Source: Spirochaetota bacterium
GTDB lineage: Bacteria > Spirochaetota > Brachyspiria > Brachyspirales > JACRPF01
DNA: 64,000 nt
Assembly (NCBI GenBank): GCA_038043445.1
Contig: JBBTBY010000039.1
Coordinates: 1-64,000, forward strand
Direction: 5' to 3'
Positions 50,911 through 59,411 of this stretch are shown in pieces. Position numbers and translations under genes: made by a program. The notes beneath the pieces were generated by a model, which did no database searches, was not told the DNA's origin, and saw nothing but the letters and a program-made list of their open reading frames with translations. The number at the start of each line of letters is the position of its first letter. Positions within the stretch are counted from its first letter, which is position 1.

Positions 50911-51972
50911 ATGGACACAGTTGTAAAAGGCGGTCTTCCCGATCCGTTCATCTGTGCGGACGGTCAACGCGTGCGCACTGCTGCTGAGTGGCGGAAAAGA
51001 CGGGATGAGCTTTTAAAGGTCATACTCGATATTGAATACGGCGAGCTCCCGCCGACACCGGCGATACGTACCGCGCTCCTCCATCGCCATAACCCGGTCA
51101 AGCGGCTTCACGACTGTACTCACCAGCAGTACCGCATCAACATCGAGGGAGGCACCCGGCCATTCTGGTTCATCGTAGATATTCTCATACCGAACGGCGA
51201 CGGGCCCTTCCCGGCAGTCATAAACGGCGACGGCTGCTGGAAATACGCATCAGACGAAGTGGCGCTCGAAGTGCTTTCACGCGGCTATATCTTCGCAACG
51301 TTCAACCGCACCGAGATAGCACCGGACGCATATTCGAGCGTACGCGATACCGCGTTATATCTCGTCTATCCGAAGAGCACCTTCGGCGCATTATCCGCAT
51401 GGGCATGGGGGTATCACCGCGTCGTGGACTTCCTTATCAGGCAGAGCACTGTCGATGCATCGAAGATAGCCGTCGTCGGCCATTCGCGCGGCGGAAAATG
51501 CGTTCTCTTGGCAGGCGCAACTGATGAACGCATTGCACTCACCGCACCCAACGATTCCGGATGCGGCGGTGCGGGCTGCTTTCGGATAACCGGAGAAGGG
51601 AGTGAAATGCTCGCTGATTTACTCAAACCGGTGCCCTACTGGTTCTCGCCGAAACTGCGCGATTATATCGGCAAAGAGAGCGATCTCCCGTTCGACCAGC
51701 ATTCGCTCAAAGCGCTTGTCGCTCCGCGGGCATTGCTCTCCACCGAGGCGCTCGGCGATCTCTGGGCGAACCCGAAAGGGACCTATGCCACCTATCTCGC
51801 AGCGAAAGAGGTGTACCGCTTCCTCGGTGCGGAGGAGAAGATCGGTATCTGGTACCGCGAGGGCGCGCATTCTCACGGCATCGATGACTGGAATGCATTC
51901 CTTGATTTCGCCGATATGCAGTTCTTTGGGGAAAAAGCGGCTTCGGATTACGCAACGAATCCATTCTCTTAG
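50911..51972 (+). CDS. CE15-like glucuronoyl/acyl esterase
   Basis: The 353-residue protein has an alpha/beta-hydrolase fold with the nucleophile motif VVGHSRGGKCVLLAGA (Ser192) and a histidine in REGAHSHGIDDW near the C-terminus. G-x-S-R-x-G-K followed by an NDSGCGGAG loop matches the CE15 family, which cleaves esters between glucuronoxylan and lignin or similar ester links. The protein here has no signal peptide, so it would act inside the cell on imported esters unless the export signal is atypical. GGAG (50901-50904) sets the start. It stands alone next to the LacI-controlled genes. Confidence 0.75.
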   Translation: MDTVVKGGLPDPFICADGQRVRTAAEWRKRRDELLKVILDIEYGELPPTPAIRTALLHRHNPVKRLHDCTHQQYRINIEGGTRPFWFIVDILIPNGDGPFPAVINGDGCWKYASDEVALEVLSRGYIFATFNRTEIAPDAYSSVRDTALYLVYPKSTFGALSAWAWGYHRVVDFLIRQSTVDASKIAVVGHSRGGKCVLLAGATDERIALTAPNDSGCGGAGCFRITGEGSEMLADLLKPVPYWFSPKLRDYIGKESDLPFDQHSLKALVAPRALLSTEALGDLWANPKGTYATYLAAKEVYRFLGAEEKIGIWYREGAHSHGIDDWNAFLDFADMQFFGEKAASDYATNPFS

Positions 51973-52003
51973 CGATGGTCATTACACCTCAATTTTATAT
52001 ATG

Positions 52004-52031
52004 ACAAAAATGTATATCTATCCATTTTTGT
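52004..52031. promoter_or_regulatory. inverted repeat upstream of the AAA ATPase promoter
   Basis: ACAAAAATG (52004-52012) and CATTTTTGT (52023-52031) are perfect 9-bp inverted arms around a 10-base spacer. They lie immediately before the -35 box at 52033 and could be an activator/repressor site or a weak terminator for the upstream esterase gene. Confidence 0.45.
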
Positions 52032-52032
52032 A

Positions 52033-52061
52033 TTGACAAATATGAATAGGCATACTATATT
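52033..52061 (+). promoter_or_regulatory. sigma70 promoter giving a leaderless ATPase mRNA
   Basis: TTGACA (52033-52038) and TATATT (52056-52061) are 17 bp apart; only six bases separate the -10 box from the ATG at 52068, so transcription should begin at the start codon itself. Confidence 0.8.
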
Positions 52062-52067
52062 ATCTCA

Positions 52068-53252
52068 ATGACCGCAGCAAAGGAATACCGCTATCTTTTC
52101 CCGCTCATCGAAGATGACCTGAGCTCAAAAATGGTTTTTATCGGCGGGCCGCGTCAGGTCGGAAAAACCACGCTTGCAAAGGCCATAGCCGCTGCGGAAA
52201 AGAACGCGCTCTATCTCAATTGGGACAACACCGATCACCGCAGAAGCGTTCTGCGGTCACAGTTCCCACCGGATACTGCGCTCATCATCTTTGACGAGCT
52301 GCATAAGTATTCCCGATGGAAATCGCATATAAAAGGGATATGGGATACCCGCACCGGCGGGGAAAAGATCATCGTTACGGGGAGCTCGCGGCTCGATATT
52401 TACCGCAAGGGAGGGGATTCGCTGCTCGGGCGCTATCATTACTATCGGCTGCACCCTTTCAGTCTCGCGGAGATCGCCGCGCGGTCGGCCCCGAAGGAAT
52501 TCACTTCGAAGCCTCCCATCCTCGATTTTTCGGCTGCCGCAAAAGGAATATCGGAACTCATGCGATTCGGGGGATTTCCCGAACCGTTCCTCGCCAGTTC
52601 CGAACGAAGCCTCAAGCGCTGGCAGCGGGAGCGGTTCGAACGCGTATTCAGGGAAGATATCCGTGATGCAGAATCCGTACAGCTACTTGGTCAGATCGAA
52701 CTCCTTGGCGCGCTCATCCCTGAACGGGTATCATCTCCCTTATCAGCCGCCTCACTTGCCGAGGATATTCATACAAGTCCGAAAACCATATCATCTTGGC
52801 TTGAGCTGCTCTCGAGGAATTACTATATCTTCCGTGTCCCAGCATGGCACGGCAATCTCGCCCGTGCATTGACGAAAGAATCGAAGTACTATCTCTGGGA
52901 CTGGTCAGAGGTAACCGACCCCGGACAACGCTTTGAGAACATGATCGCAAGCCATCTCAATAAATTCTGTCACTACTGTCATGATGCGTTCGGGATACAG
53001 GCGGAATTGTATTTCATCCGCGACAGGGAAAAGCGTGAGGTTGATTTTCTCATCACCTGGGAGAAAAAGCCCTTCCTTTTGGCGGAATGCAAGATCGGGA
53101 AGCCCGATTCACTGCGTCCGCTTGCGTACTTCGGATCGCGCCTTTCCGTCGAGAACCGTTTTCTTGTCACCCTCGAAAGGTCGTATTACCGGGATAAACA
53201 GACCGGTGTTCATGTGATCCCTGCAGACAGATTCCTCACTGCATTGGTTTAG
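52068..53252 (+). CDS. AAA_14/DUF4143 ATP-binding protein
   Basis: The 394-residue protein has Walker A IGGPRQVGKTTLA (about 26-38), Walker B LIIFDELHKY, sensor VTGSSRLD, a helical middle (FGGFPEPFLASSERSL), and the C-terminal DUF4143 domain ending in a nuclease-like AECKIGKPDSL stretch. This family is common, mobile and of unclear function; some workers suspect roles in DNA or toxin-related regulation. Its AT-rich promoter region and isolated position suggest acquisition. The mRNA should be leaderless. Confidence 0.88.
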   Translation: MTAAKEYRYLFPLIEDDLSSKMVFIGGPRQVGKTTLAKAIAAAEKNALYLNWDNTDHRRSVLRSQFPPDTALIIFDELHKYSRWKSHIKGIWDTRTGGEKIIVTGSSRLDIYRKGGDSLLGRYHYYRLHPFSLAEIAARSAPKEFTSKPPILDFSAAAKGISELMRFGGFPEPFLASSERSLKRWQRERFERVFREDIRDAESVQLLGQIELLGALIPERVSSPLSAASLAEDIHTSPKTISSWLELLSRNYYIFRVPAWHGNLARALTKESKYYLWDWSEVTDPGQRFENMIASHLNKFCHYCHDAFGIQAELYFIRDREKREVDFLITWEKKPFLLAECKIGKPDSLRPLAYFGSRLSVENRFLVTLERSYYRDKQTGVHVIPADRFLTALV

Positions 53253-53409
53253 CATCAGCACCGTTGATCGGACTTCTTCACCGCTGTTGCAGCGAGGCAC
53301 GCAGGTTGGGATGGTGCGCCGAAAAAAACGCCCCCTAGCGCTGGGACGTCCAGCGGGAAGGCCTCAATCCTGTCCTATAATATTTTTCTGATGATCGAAG
53401 TCCATCCAG

Positions 53410-53437
53410 TTGACTTTCCATCCAGACATGGTAAACT
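53410..53437 (+). promoter_or_regulatory. promoter of rny
   Basis: TTGACT (53410-53415) and TAAACT (53432-53437) are 16 bp apart. The 251-bp gap before rny also has a 6-bp hairpin (53339-53355, CGCTGG/CCAGCG) without a T-run; I see no gene in it. Confidence 0.5.
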
Positions 53438-53503
53438 GTATTTTACCGTGGTTCATTCCGCGGTGAGAAATGAGTATGATCTTAGAAAACTAAGGAGAAG
53501 ACA

Positions 53504-55033
53504 ATGACAACGGTACTTATCGTTGTCTTTTCCCTGGTTGCTTTCATTGCTGGTTTTATCGTGCGGTGGCTGTATGCCCGTACGAAGGCCCGATCGGCGG
53601 AGATGATGAGCAAGACGCTCATCGACGAGGCACGGCGAACGGCCGATGCCGAAAAGAAATCACTGCTGGTCGAGACTCGTGATCTGATATCGCGTGAACG
53701 GAACACTTTTGAGAACGAGGTTCGTGAACGACGGAGCGAGCTTTCTCAGCTAGAGAAGCGCATCCATCAAAAAGAGGAAAATCTCGACCGAAAGTACGAA
53801 TCGATCGATCAACGAGAGCATGAATTAGCGAACAGGGAAAAGCGCAATCAGCAGCAGGAGGCGGAGCTTTCCACCGCAATGGAAAAGCACCGCAAAGAGC
53901 TCGAACGGATATCGGGGCTTTCCGCCGAAGAGGCGAAACGCGCCCTTATTTCCGCGCTTGAGGAAGAGGCGAAACGCGCCGCTTCCCGTACCATCGACAA
54001 TATCGAGAAAGGCGCCATCGAAGCCGGCGAGAAGAAGGCCCGCGAGGTCATCATTCAGGCGATACAGCGCATCGCAGGCGAAGTGACGCAGGACGCATCG
54101 GTTTCATCGGTATCCTTGCCCGGCGAGGAGATGAAAGGACGCATCATCGGGCGCGAGGGACGCAATATCCGCACGCTCGAAACGCTCACCGGTGTGGACG
54201 TCATCATCGACGATACACCGGAGGCAGTGATAATCTCCTGCTTCGATCCGGTACGCCGCGAGGTGGCGAAACGCTCGCTCGAGAAACTCGTGCTTGACGG
54301 ACGCATACACCCGGCACGTATCGAGGAAGTGGTCGAGCGGACCACGAAAGAGATAGAACATGTCATGATGGAAGAGGGCGAACGCGCCCGCATCGACATG
54401 AACATAACGTCGGTGCATCCGGAGATACTCCGCTATGTCGGACGGCTGCATTTCCGTACCAGCTACGGGCAGAACGTGCTCGCGCACATCAAGGAAGTAT
54501 CGAACATCTCCGGCATCATCGCCGCCGAGCTCGGCGCGAACGTGGAACTTGCACGCCGCGGGGGCTTTCTCCACGACATCGGCAAGGCGGTCGAGGTCGA
54601 GGGCGAGGGATCGCACTCCATCGTGGGCGCGGAAATGGCGAAACGCTTCGGAGAACCGGAGACCATCGTCAATATCATCCGCGCGCATCACGGCGATGTG
54701 GACGCATTGTCGCCGGAAGCGGTCATCGTCAAGGCGGCCGACGCGATAAGCGCAGCACGCCCGGGCGCACGCCGCGAAAGCTTTGAGAACTACGTGAAGC
54801 GCCTTGAGAATCTCGAGCGCATCGCCAACAGTTTCGCCGGCGTCGAGAAGACGTTCGCGATACAGGCCGGCCGCGAGATACGCGTCATGGCGCGCAACGA
54901 CATGGTCGACGACGCGAAGGCGAAGGACTTGGCGCGCGACATAGCACGGAAGATAGAGGAAGAATTGAAGTATCCGGGCATCATACGGGTGACCGTGATA
55001 CGCGAAATGCGCGCGGTGGAAATAGCGCGCTGA
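53504..55033 (+). CDS. rny: ribonuclease Y
   Basis: The 509-residue endoribonuclease has an N-terminal membrane anchor (4-24), a long charged coiled coil (about 30-190), a KH RNA-binding domain (MKGRIIGREGRNIRTLETLTG in part) and an HD hydrolase domain with GGFLHDIGKAVEVEGEGSH in part (metal-binding HD pair). RNase Y starts mRNA decay at the inner membrane. Length and domain order match the Bacillus enzyme. AAGGAG (53492-53497) precedes the ATG; a rho-independent terminator follows at 55055-55096. Confidence 0.97.
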   Translation: MTTVLIVVFSLVAFIAGFIVRWLYARTKARSAEMMSKTLIDEARRTADAEKKSLLVETRDLISRERNTFENEVRERRSELSQLEKRIHQKEENLDRKYESIDQREHELANREKRNQQQEAELSTAMEKHRKELERISGLSAEEAKRALISALEEEAKRAASRTIDNIEKGAIEAGEKKAREVIIQAIQRIAGEVTQDASVSSVSLPGEEMKGRIIGREGRNIRTLETLTGVDVIIDDTPEAVIISCFDPVRREVAKRSLEKLVLDGRIHPARIEEVVERTTKEIEHVMMEEGERARIDMNITSVHPEILRYVGRLHFRTSYGQNVLAHIKEVSNISGIIAAELGANVELARRGGFLHDIGKAVEVEGEGSHSIVGAEMAKRFGEPETIVNIIRAHHGDVDALSPEAVIVKAADAISAARPGARRESFENYVKRLENLERIANSFAGVEKTFAIQAGREIRVMARNDMVDDAKAKDLARDIARKIEEELKYPGIIRVTVIREMRAVEIAR

Positions 55034-55054
55034 CGGGCATTGTCGATACGATAC

Positions 55055-55096
55055 GGCGTAGCGGTGAGGCGAAAGTCCTGCCGTTACGCCTTTTTT
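55055..55096 (+). terminator. rho-independent terminator after rny
   Basis: GGCGTAGCGG (55055-55064) pairs with CCGTTACGCC (55081-55090), with one G-T wobble, followed by TTTTTT (55091-55096). Confidence 0.85.
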
Positions 55097-55106
55097 ATCA
55101 GCCGTG

Positions 55107-55135
55107 TTGTGAAACCTTGGTTTGTGCGTTATAAT
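55107..55135 (+). promoter_or_regulatory. sigma70 promoter of ymdB-yggS
   Basis: TTGTGA (55107-55112) and TATAAT (55130-55135) are 17 bp apart. AAAGGAAG precedes the ATG at 55177. Confidence 0.75.
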
Positions 55136-55176
55136 CGGCCCTTGCATATGAGCGTATCATCCAAAGGAAGTGCTTC

Positions 55177-55968
55177 ATGGGCGATGAAGTGAAAGTTCTC
55201 TGTGTCGGCGACCTCATCGGCGATGCGGGGAGGAGCGCGCTTCGCGATACGCTCCCGAAGCTTAAGGAAGAACATCATATCGATTTTGTCGTTGCGAACG
55301 GCGAGAACGCTGCGGGCGGCTTCGGCATCACTCGCGACATAGCCGCCGATATCTTCAGCATGGGCGTGGATGCCATTACGAGCGGCAATCATATCTGGAA
55401 ATGCAAGGACGTGTTCGCGTTCATCGGCGATGAGAAGCGGCTCCTTCGTCCGTTCAATTATCCGGAAGGCACGCCGGGCAACGGCTACACCGTGTTCGAT
55501 GTCAATGGAAGAAAGATAGCCGTTCTGAATCTTCTCGGACGCACGTTCATGGACGCGGTGGACTGTCCGTTCCGCCGCGGTCTTCATGCCGTCAAGGCCA
55601 TCGAAAAGGAAACGAAGATCATCATCGTCGATTTTCACGCCGAGGCGACGGCGGAAAAGCAGGCGATGGGGTATCATCTGGACGGCATCGTATCGGCGGT
55701 CACCGGTACGCACACGCATGTGCAGACGGCTGACGAGCGCATATTGAAGAACGGCACCGCGTACATCACCGACCTCGGCATGTGCGGCGGCGAGAATTCG
55801 GTCATCGGCATTCGGCGCGACGCGGCGATAAAGCGTTTCGTCACCAATCTCCCGCATAAATTCGAGGTCGATAAGGAAGACCCGGTGCTCCACGGGGCGG
55901 TCATCACGATAGATGCATCAAGCGGAAAGGCAACGGCCATCGAAAGGATACGGGCGAAGAAGCCATGA
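55177..55968 (+). CDS. ymdB: YmdB-family metallophosphoesterase (TIGR00282)
   Basis: The 263-residue protein has the di-metal phosphoesterase motifs: VLCVGDLIGDAGR (first metal aspartate), VVANGENAAGGFG, ITSGNHIWK, IIIVDFHAEATAEK, VTGTHTHVQTAD. YmdB hydrolyses 2',3'-cyclic nucleotides and is often encoded beside rny, as here, linking it to RNA turnover or second-messenger control. It is downstream of a clear terminator and promoter and overlaps yggS by four bases (ATGA). Confidence 0.94.
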   Translation: MGDEVKVLCVGDLIGDAGRSALRDTLPKLKEEHHIDFVVANGENAAGGFGITRDIAADIFSMGVDAITSGNHIWKCKDVFAFIGDEKRLLRPFNYPEGTPGNGYTVFDVNGRKIAVLNLLGRTFMDAVDCPFRRGLHAVKAIEKETKIIIVDFHAEATAEKQAMGYHLDGIVSAVTGTHTHVQTADERILKNGTAYITDLGMCGGENSVIGIRRDAAIKRFVTNLPHKFEVDKEDPVLHGAVITIDASSGKATAIERIRAKKP

Positions 55969-56648
55969 CGGACCTGAAGGCGAATTATGCGCGTGTCGAA
56001 GAGCGCGTACGCGAGGCTCTGCACAAGGCCGGCGATGCCGACCGACGGGTGACCATCGTTGCGGTGACGAAGACGGTACCGATAGAGACCGTGCGCGAAT
56101 TCGTCTCGCTGTCGCTCACTGCGCATCTCGGCGAGAGCCGCGGCCAGGAATTGCGCGACAAAGCGGCGGCGCTTGACAGCACCATACAATGGAACTTCAT
56201 CGGGCCGATACAGACGAACAAAGTGAAATATATCGCCCGCGATGCCGCGCTCGTGCACAGCGTGGACTCCCGCGATATCATCGACGAACTCGATAAGCGA
56301 TGCGCGGCGCTCAATCGCTCCATGGATATCCTGATACAGGTGAACATCAGCAATGAGGCGCAGAAAGGCGGTGTCGCCCCCGATGCGGCGGAAACCCTCA
56401 TCGCTGCCGCGAAAGAGAAGGAACATCTTTCCGTGCGCGGGCTCATGGGCATCGCCTCATTATCGGACGACGCGGTAGCGGTGGAACGCGAATTCGCCCT
56501 GCTTCGCGACCTGCGCGACACGCTTAGCTCACGTTATCCATCGCTTACCGAACTCTCCATGGGCATGAGCTCGGATTTTGGATCAGCGCTCAAATACGGC
56601 GCCACGATACTGCGCATCGGCTCGCTCATCTTCGGTGAACGCGGGTAG
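55965..56648 (+). CDS. yggS: YggS/PLPBP-type pyridoxal-phosphate homeostasis protein
   Basis: The 227-residue protein has the PLP lysine motif VTIVAVTKTVP (K at about 36), the phosphate-binding stretch WNFIGPIQTNKVKYIA, VNISNEAQKGG, and LSMGMSSDFGSALKYG. This widely conserved protein keeps free PLP balanced in the cytoplasm. It overlaps ymdB by four bases. The AraC-type regulator starts five bases after its stop, so the three may be co-transcribed. Confidence 0.94.
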   Translation: MTDLKANYARVEERVREALHKAGDADRRVTIVAVTKTVPIETVREFVSLSLTAHLGESRGQELRDKAAALDSTIQWNFIGPIQTNKVKYIARDAALVHSVDSRDIIDELDKRCAALNRSMDILIQVNISNEAQKGGVAPDAAETLIAAAKEKEHLSVRGLMGIASLSDDAVAVEREFALLRDLRDTLSSRYPSLTELSMGMSSDFGSALKYGATILRIGSLIFGERG

Positions 56649-56652
56649 CGCC

Positions 56653-57504
56653 GTGTATTGGAAAATACCGAACATAGCGAAATTCCCCGTGTATCTCACC
56701 GAGGATATCTACGAGAAAATAGAACAATACCCCCCCCATCACCACGACGCATATGCGATCATGTTCCTCATCGAGGGCCGCGGGCGCATGCGCATAGGCA
56801 GCGAAAGTTTCGCCATTGAAGGAGAACGCGTCATCATCGTCAACCGCGGGGAAGAGCATCAGATAATAGGCACGCCGGGCGGGACGCTGCATCTGTACAA
56901 CATCTACTTCTCGCCGGAGGCGTTCGCGGTCAATGCGCGGAAATATCTCATCAATGTTCTCGATGCGCTCCCGCGCTCCGAACGCGTCATCGACGTGGCG
57001 CGCAATGCGCTCCTCATGACGATACCGGCGTCGCTGCGCGAAATGATCTATGAGAAGGATGATGCATCATTCGGCAGACGGCTGCATCTCACGCTGAAAC
57101 TCGCCGAAATGGTGCTCAATATCGCGTTCTACCGCGAGCGGTCGCGCCGCATCGAGAGCGAACGGGCAGGCATGAACGGCATCATCGATTACGTGAGGAC
57201 GAACTATTTCCGGAAATTATCGGTCGCCGATATGGCCGCGCTCATCCCTATCGGCACACGGCAGTTCACACGCAACTTCAAGAAGGAAACAGGCATGACG
57301 TTCAAGGAATACGTCAATCGCGTGCGGCTTAACCGAGCGAAGGCGCTCGTCGCCAATGGGGAGAACGCGGTGGCCGCGAGTTTCCAGATAGGATTTGAGA
57401 GCGTACCGTACTTCTATCGGGCGTTCAAGCGCGAGACCGGCATGACGCCCAACCGGTATGCAGCGAAAATGGCCGTGCATGCGGGACGAAAAAAGAAGAA
57501 ATGA
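56653..57504 (+). CDS. AraC-family regulator with cupin sensor
   Basis: The 283-residue protein has an N-terminal cupin-like sugar-binding domain (PPHHHDAYAIMFLIEGRGRM in part, about 24-90) and a C-terminal double helix-turn-helix (IDYVRTNYFRKLSVADMAAL, QIGFESVPYFYRAFKRETG, each shown in part). Such regulators sense small sugars. The start is taken as GTG 56653, the first codon after the yggS stop with the conserved domain beginning at once; the frame is open further upstream into yggS. Targets are unknown; the convergent neighbour on the minus strand is a carbohydrate-linked set. Confidence 0.85.
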   Translation: MYWKIPNIAKFPVYLTEDIYEKIEQYPPHHHDAYAIMFLIEGRGRMRIGSESFAIEGERVIIVNRGEEHQIIGTPGGTLHLYNIYFSPEAFAVNARKYLINVLDALPRSERVIDVARNALLMTIPASLREMIYEKDDASFGRRLHLTLKLAEMVLNIAFYRERSRRIESERAGMNGIIDYVRTNYFRKLSVADMAALIPIGTRQFTRNFKKETGMTFKEYVNRVRLNRAKALVANGENAVAASFQIGFESVPYFYRAFKRETGMTPNRYAAKMAVHAGRKKKK

Positions 57505-57537
57505 GATGTATCGTCCGCCGGAGCGTATGTTGCGGAT

Positions 57538-58611
57538 CTATTCGACGCATTTTTCCATAAGTTCATGCGCTGTGCTCTCGTCGCGGCAATTGCAGATAAC
57601 GAGAAGTCCATTCGCACCGACGTTCTTTACAAGATCGTCGACCTCGTCCGCATGCGCATAGACCTGGCATGCCTTCCCCGCATCGATGATCCTCCGTATG
57701 AGATCGTACCACTGATGAAGACGCTCTTTCCCAGCGCCCGGCTGCCATTGAATCGCTTTGAGGTCCTTCATCTCCAGAAGCGCATCGAGATGGACGATGG
57801 CGCCGATACCGTCGAGGTGATAGAACGGATAGTCCATCGCATCGAATATGTCGGCGAGATGCGGCACGCAGAATTCCCGGAACATGTCAGCCGAGAACAT
57901 GTACGAGCAGTCCTCCTGCACCGGGAATGTCGTTCCAGGCGCCCACACACCCGCCCAGCCGATACCGCCGTGATCGCCTGAGGAGATGACAGATGCTATC
58001 TCATTGAACGAATCTATCCAGACACGCTTCATGTTCTCAAGCGCTTTTTTCAGGAGCGATGGTCGTTCCAGCATATCGATGAGCATCGGCTCCGTGCCGT
58101 ATAATCCCGCGATGGTATCGAGAAGCCCCCCGAGCGCGTACGGAGCGATGAAGTGATGCCCTTGAGCGCACGCGGCTGAGCGCCGTGCCGTATCGATCAG
58201 CAGCCGATAATAGGGGTTCGTTCTGTCGCGAATAAGATCGGCCGCCGCTTCGAGCGAGTTAAGCGACGGATGCGACCATATCGTCGTCGTATCCACGAAT
58301 TCAACCCTGCCGCCGAGCGTGCATGCCATGGCGCTTGCGCCGAGATCGAGATAATGATACGGCACCGCTTCTCCGTAGTACCGCGTATTGTCAATGCGGT
58401 GCATGGTACGCGCGATAATGCCGTCGACGTTCATCCAATGTTCGGTCATATCGTGCGACGGACCTTCGCTTTTCGGGGCGACCGTGGCGATGATGCAGGG
58501 GTGTTCCTGTTCGCCGCATTCCCACCAATTCGCGATCCGCGATGTTATCGCCGGCATCCGTCCGTGATCAAAGCCGATAGTGCGTTCGACAGTTCTTACA
58601 TCCGTACGCAT
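57538..58611 (-). CDS. uroporphyrinogen decarboxylase-like protein (URO-D superfamily)
   Basis: The 357-residue protein has the URO-D/methyltransferase TIM-barrel pattern: HPCIIATVAPKSEGPSHDM, HHFIAPYALGGLLDTIAGLYG, the substrate-cleft strands GIGWAGVWAPGTTFPVQED and HLDGIGAIVHLDALLEM, and a C-terminal AHELMEKCVE helix. Without the N-terminal arginine motif of true HemE, it resembles the large group of URO-D-like proteins found near sugar catabolism genes, some of which are corrinoid-dependent methyltransferases. GAGGAG precedes the ATG at 58611, embedded in the end of the upstream gene. Its role in this set is unknown. Confidence 0.78.
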   Translation of the reverse strand: MRTDVRTVERTIGFDHGRMPAITSRIANWWECGEQEHPCIIATVAPKSEGPSHDMTEHWMNVDGIIARTMHRIDNTRYYGEAVPYHYLDLGASAMACTLGGRVEFVDTTTIWSHPSLNSLEAAADLIRDRTNPYYRLLIDTARRSAACAQGHHFIAPYALGGLLDTIAGLYGTEPMLIDMLERPSLLKKALENMKRVWIDSFNEIASVISSGDHGGIGWAGVWAPGTTFPVQEDCSYMFSADMFREFCVPHLADIFDAMDYPFYHLDGIGAIVHLDALLEMKDLKAIQWQPGAGKERLHQWYDLIRRIIDAGKACQVYAHADEVDDLVKNVGANGLLVICNCRDESTAHELMEKCVE

Positions 58612-58615
58612 GCCG

Positions 58616-59401
58616 TTACTCCTCGACAATGACAACGCGCTTAATAGCCGCTGCCGTATACCCGATGCTTTGTCTGCCCGTGCGCTTGCGTTCAAACGCT
58701 GCCCGGACCTCATCCGCCGTTACCGCGCGTGCGGCTATCATGAGCTCGTCAAAAAGCCCGAGGAACGCATTCTCCCCGTTGTAGCCGGCATGCACCGGCA
58801 ATTGCATCGAAAGGGGGCCTGTGAAAGCAGCCGGTATCGGGCGTTCAGCGTCGAGTTCACCGTTGCAATAGAAACGAGTTTTCCCGGCATCTCGGTCAAC
58901 CGTGATGACGATGCATGTCCACGCCTTGAGCGGGACTTTGGCGCTTGATGACGAGCCCCCGTTCACCGGTGCTGCGGCGCCGGCAGGGGTGAGCCCCATT
59001 TCCATTTCGATGATGCCGTCATTGTTCATATCGACGTTCCACCAGCGCTTTGGATATTCGGATACGCCCATGATGCGCTTCATGCGATACTTCGAGGCGG
59101 TGTCGTATTCGAACGGACATATCCAGAACGAGAGCGTAAAGCTGCCGGTATCGAATTTGCCGGCATCCTTCGGCAGATCGAGCCCTGTGCCCGGTTTGTC
59201 GAACAAGAGCGCTGTGCCGAAACTGCCCAATACCCATTTTGCCCCGGTAAGGGATGCATGATATCCGTTGCCGGAGCTGTCCTCGACTCGGACAGCGCTG
59301 GGCACATCGAATTTCCAGATGCCCAGAATGCCGTCTGCCGCTGTGCCGATGGAGACGATACAAAGGAATAGCAGGGAACAGGCAAGGTGCTTCATACGCA
59401 A
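58616..59401 (-). CDS. secreted LamG-domain lectin-like protein
   Basis: The 261-residue product has a signal peptide (ending SIGTAA) and one LamG/concanavalin-like domain over most of its length: GIWKFDVPSAVRVEDSSGNG, then GSFTLSFWICPFEY, WTCIVITVDRDAGKTRFYCNGEL in part, FLGLFDELMIAARAVTADEV. Such domains bind carbohydrates. It lies 10 bases after the beta-helix gene and 4 bases before the URO-D-like gene start, so these three minus-strand genes form an operon. Confidence 0.8.
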   Translation of the reverse strand: MRMKHLACSLLFLCIVSIGTAADGILGIWKFDVPSAVRVEDSSGNGYHASLTGAKWVLGSFGTALLFDKPGTGLDLPKDAGKFDTGSFTLSFWICPFEYDTASKYRMKRIMGVSEYPKRWWNVDMNNDGIIEMEMGLTPAGAAAPVNGGSSSSAKVPLKAWTCIVITVDRDAGKTRFYCNGELDAERPIPAAFTGPLSMQLPVHAGYNGENAFLGLFDELMIAARAVTADEVRAAFERKRTGRQSIGYTAAAIKRVVIVEE

Positions 59402-59411
59402 CCCCTCGATA

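Noticed and set aside
53339-53355. Terminator after the DUF4143 gene
   Set aside because: The 6-bp stem is not followed by a T-run, so it is only a small hairpin.
54104-55147. 347-codon minus-strand frame opposite rny
   Set aside because: Antisense to the KH and HD domains of RNase Y and crosses the rny terminator; composition is that of a shadow.
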